DNA of 64,000 nucleotides from Pseudomonas urmiensis. GTDB lineage: Bacteria > Pseudomonadota > Gammaproteobacteria > Pseudomonadales > Pseudomonadaceae. The position numbers and the translations under genes are program-made. The notes below the pieces were generated by a model. That model worked only from the letters and a program-made list of their open reading frames with translations. It did no database searches and was not told the origin of the DNA. Numbering within the stretch: the stretch's first letter is position 1; every line of letters begins with the position of its first letter. Of the stretch, positions 63,064 through 64,000 are shown in pieces. The stretch spans positions 4,779,001-4,843,000 of the forward strand of contig NZ_JABWRE020000001.1 in NCBI RefSeq assembly GCF_014268815.2. Direction: 5' to 3'.

Positions 63064-64000
63064 TTCTATGCGTCCTTCTCTGCAATCGGTGCCACATCTG
63101 CCACACATCAAGGGGGGTATGAGACTGCCTTTGACCTTGCCGGCCAGGCCTATGCTGACTATGTCGGGTGAGTACGGAGAGCATTTCCCTAGCGATCTCG
63201 GGCGCGCCTTTTGCCAGCGATGGAAAAGCGCTGATGGGCAGCTGAGTACACGAGGCGAGCTCCATAAACCGCTCTGGACCTGCTTGCATTATCACCCAGG
63301 TCTGGCCCAACAACACAGAGCGCTCGGCAGGAGAAAGGTACTCAAATGGCAACCCAAGTGATGAGGGTTGCAGCAGGGAGATTTCCACCCCAATAGCTCG
63401 GCAGAACTGTAGTGTGCCCGCAGAAGGATGTCTTATCGCATTCAGCAGGAAACTGATGATGAGTCGAGCGACGGCCATCCATTCAGGAAAGCTCAAGGGC
63501 CGATCGCCAAACAGCGGGCTCGAACCACTGGCTAGGTCAGCAAACCTCTGAAACTCGAGCGCCGACTCTATCGAGGGCCCAAACGACTTCTTCGCCAGCG
63601 ACTGACCACAGTGATGGCATTCAGAAAGCGGGTGACCGGGCTGCAAGCGAGCGGGCTGTAGAGCCACCCCGCATCTGAGGCAGCGGTCGATTAGAAGCAC
63701 TCGATGCCAGGGGCAGACTGTGTGCCATGCAAGTCGGGACTGCAGTTGATAATGAGGTGTTGGTCCATCGATGCAGCAGGGGCAACACATCAGCCCCCCG
63801 GCGTGGGAGTGGCTCCGACACCCCAAAGGGAGGATCCATGGCACATTCCCCAACCTGGCCGTCACGAGATAGGGGTGCAGGTCGGACATAACCCGCCAGA
63901 GCGTACAGGCCAGAAGTGTCTGAGGTCTCAAGCCAACAATGCCTGAAAGTACCTTAAAATCTGCCCAAGGGTGCCAACGGTCAAGATCTGCACCCCAAGC
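63050..64000 (-). CDS. tniQ: TniQ/TnsD-family target selector (5' end outside window)
   Basis: 316 residues are visible, and the frame is open to the window edge, so the start lies beyond 64,000. The TniQ zinc finger reads CCPCCIDGPTPHYQ, then SRLAWHTVCPWHRVLLIDRCLRCG; a second CHHCG follows. TniQ/TnsD proteins recognise the attachment site and recruit the AAA regulator and transposase. Given the insertion in comM, this one most likely binds comM DNA. In the track-like frame an internal TTG at 63931 is not the true start. Confidence 0.85.
   Translation of the reverse strand, partial: AWGADLDRWHPWADFKVLSGIVGLRPQTLLACTLWRVMSDLHPYLVTARLGNVPWILPLGCRSHSHAGGLMCCPCCIDGPTPHYQLQSRLAWHTVCPWHRVLLIDRCLRCGVALQPARLQPGHPLSECHHCGQSLAKKSFGPSIESALEFQRFADLASGSSPLFGDRPLSFPEWMAVARLIISFLLNAIRHPSAGTLQFCRAIGVEISLLQPSSLGLPFEYLSPAERSVLLGQTWVIMQAGPERFMELASCTQLPISAFPSLAKGAPEIAREMLSVLTRHSQHRPGRQGQRQSHTPLDVWQMWHRLQRRTHRNGIS

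Larger units (their letters stand above)
44128..64000. mobile_element. Tn7-like genomic island in comM (right end outside window)
   Basis: The island begins at TGT (44128) inside comM and continues to the window end. It has an end with repeated transposase-binding-like sites, accessory cargo, and near 60-64 kb a TnsE-like protein, a zinc-motif protein and a TniQ/TnsD family protein. comM is a known attachment site of Tn6022/AbaR-type elements, which use related transposition proteins. The core transposase genes are expected just past 64,000. Confidence 0.8.

Overview
The window looks like a Pseudomonas chromosome, most likely the P. putida / P. fluorescens side of the genus. The reasons are high GC, scattered 35-bp-type REP elements (core GGGCAAGCCCGCTCCCAC) and a typical Pseudomonas gene order: dsbB-hemY-hemX-hemD-hemC-algR-argH-cyaA-rnk-cyaY-lptM-lysA-dapF-xerC-sutA-amtB-glnK-ubiK-comM. 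No rRNA, CRISPR array or complete prophage is visible; there is one tRNA (Arg, anticodon CCG).

Region 1 (1-5.4 kb, minus strand) is one probable operon. It holds a HutC-type GntR regulator, an AprA-like flavoprotein, an AprB-like two-cluster ferredoxin and a TauABC/SsuABC-type ABC importer cut off by the window edge. A perfect 14-bp palindrome lies just upstream of the regulator. Region 2 (5.5-13.9 kb) holds tRNA-Arg, a secreted M20 peptidase, two tandem zinc-ribbon membrane proteins, a CBS protein, a YbaK deacylase, an NfeD-slipin pair and a LysE exporter. Region 3 (13.9-27.1 kb) is conserved core: a small MscS protein, an ABC-F ATPase, AlgP, an FKBP isomerase, AlgQ, DsbB, the hem cluster, AlgR and ArgH. 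Region 4 (27.2-43.2 kb) is core as well: GST, class I adenylate cyclase, a PLC-like protein, Rnk, frataxin, LptM-LysA-DapF-DUF484-XerC-HAD, SutA, AmtB-GlnK, UbiK and an accessory AAA ATPase with an AT-rich palindromic promoter.

Region 5 (44,128 to past the window end) is a genomic island. comM (yifB) is cut after 282 codons, at a Gly-Gly-Gly stretch. The inserted DNA begins with TGT and carries two 13-bp direct repeats, which looks like the left end of a Tn7-like (heteromeric transposase) element. At the right of the window are a TnsE-like protein, a 12-CxxC zinc protein and the C-terminal part of a TniQ/TnsD-family target selector. The core transposase and its ATPase should lie beyond 64,000.

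The cargo has three blocks. Block A (44.4-46.7 kb) is a three-gene set of two unknown proteins plus an alpha/beta-hydrolase with a C-terminal membrane segment. Block B (47.3-52.4 kb) is the most interesting part. It holds a small unknown protein, a PfkB-kinase/nucleoside-deoxyribosyltransferase fusion, a QueC-like PP-loop enzyme, a nitroreductase, an OGG-like DNA glycosylase, a Dam-like methylase and a GIY-YIG nuclease, followed by an MbcA/ParS-like antitoxin without a visible toxin. I know of no described system with this gene set, and I suggest a base-modification/restriction defence system. Block C (53.0-58.7 kb) looks like an electrophile-stress regulon (tautomerases, old yellow enzyme, OsmC, DsbA/FrnE, AhpD-like, SDR) under a TetR regulator with two candidate operators. 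It also contains a stranded 5' fragment of cstA. All functional calls are from reading translations by eye; no database search was run.
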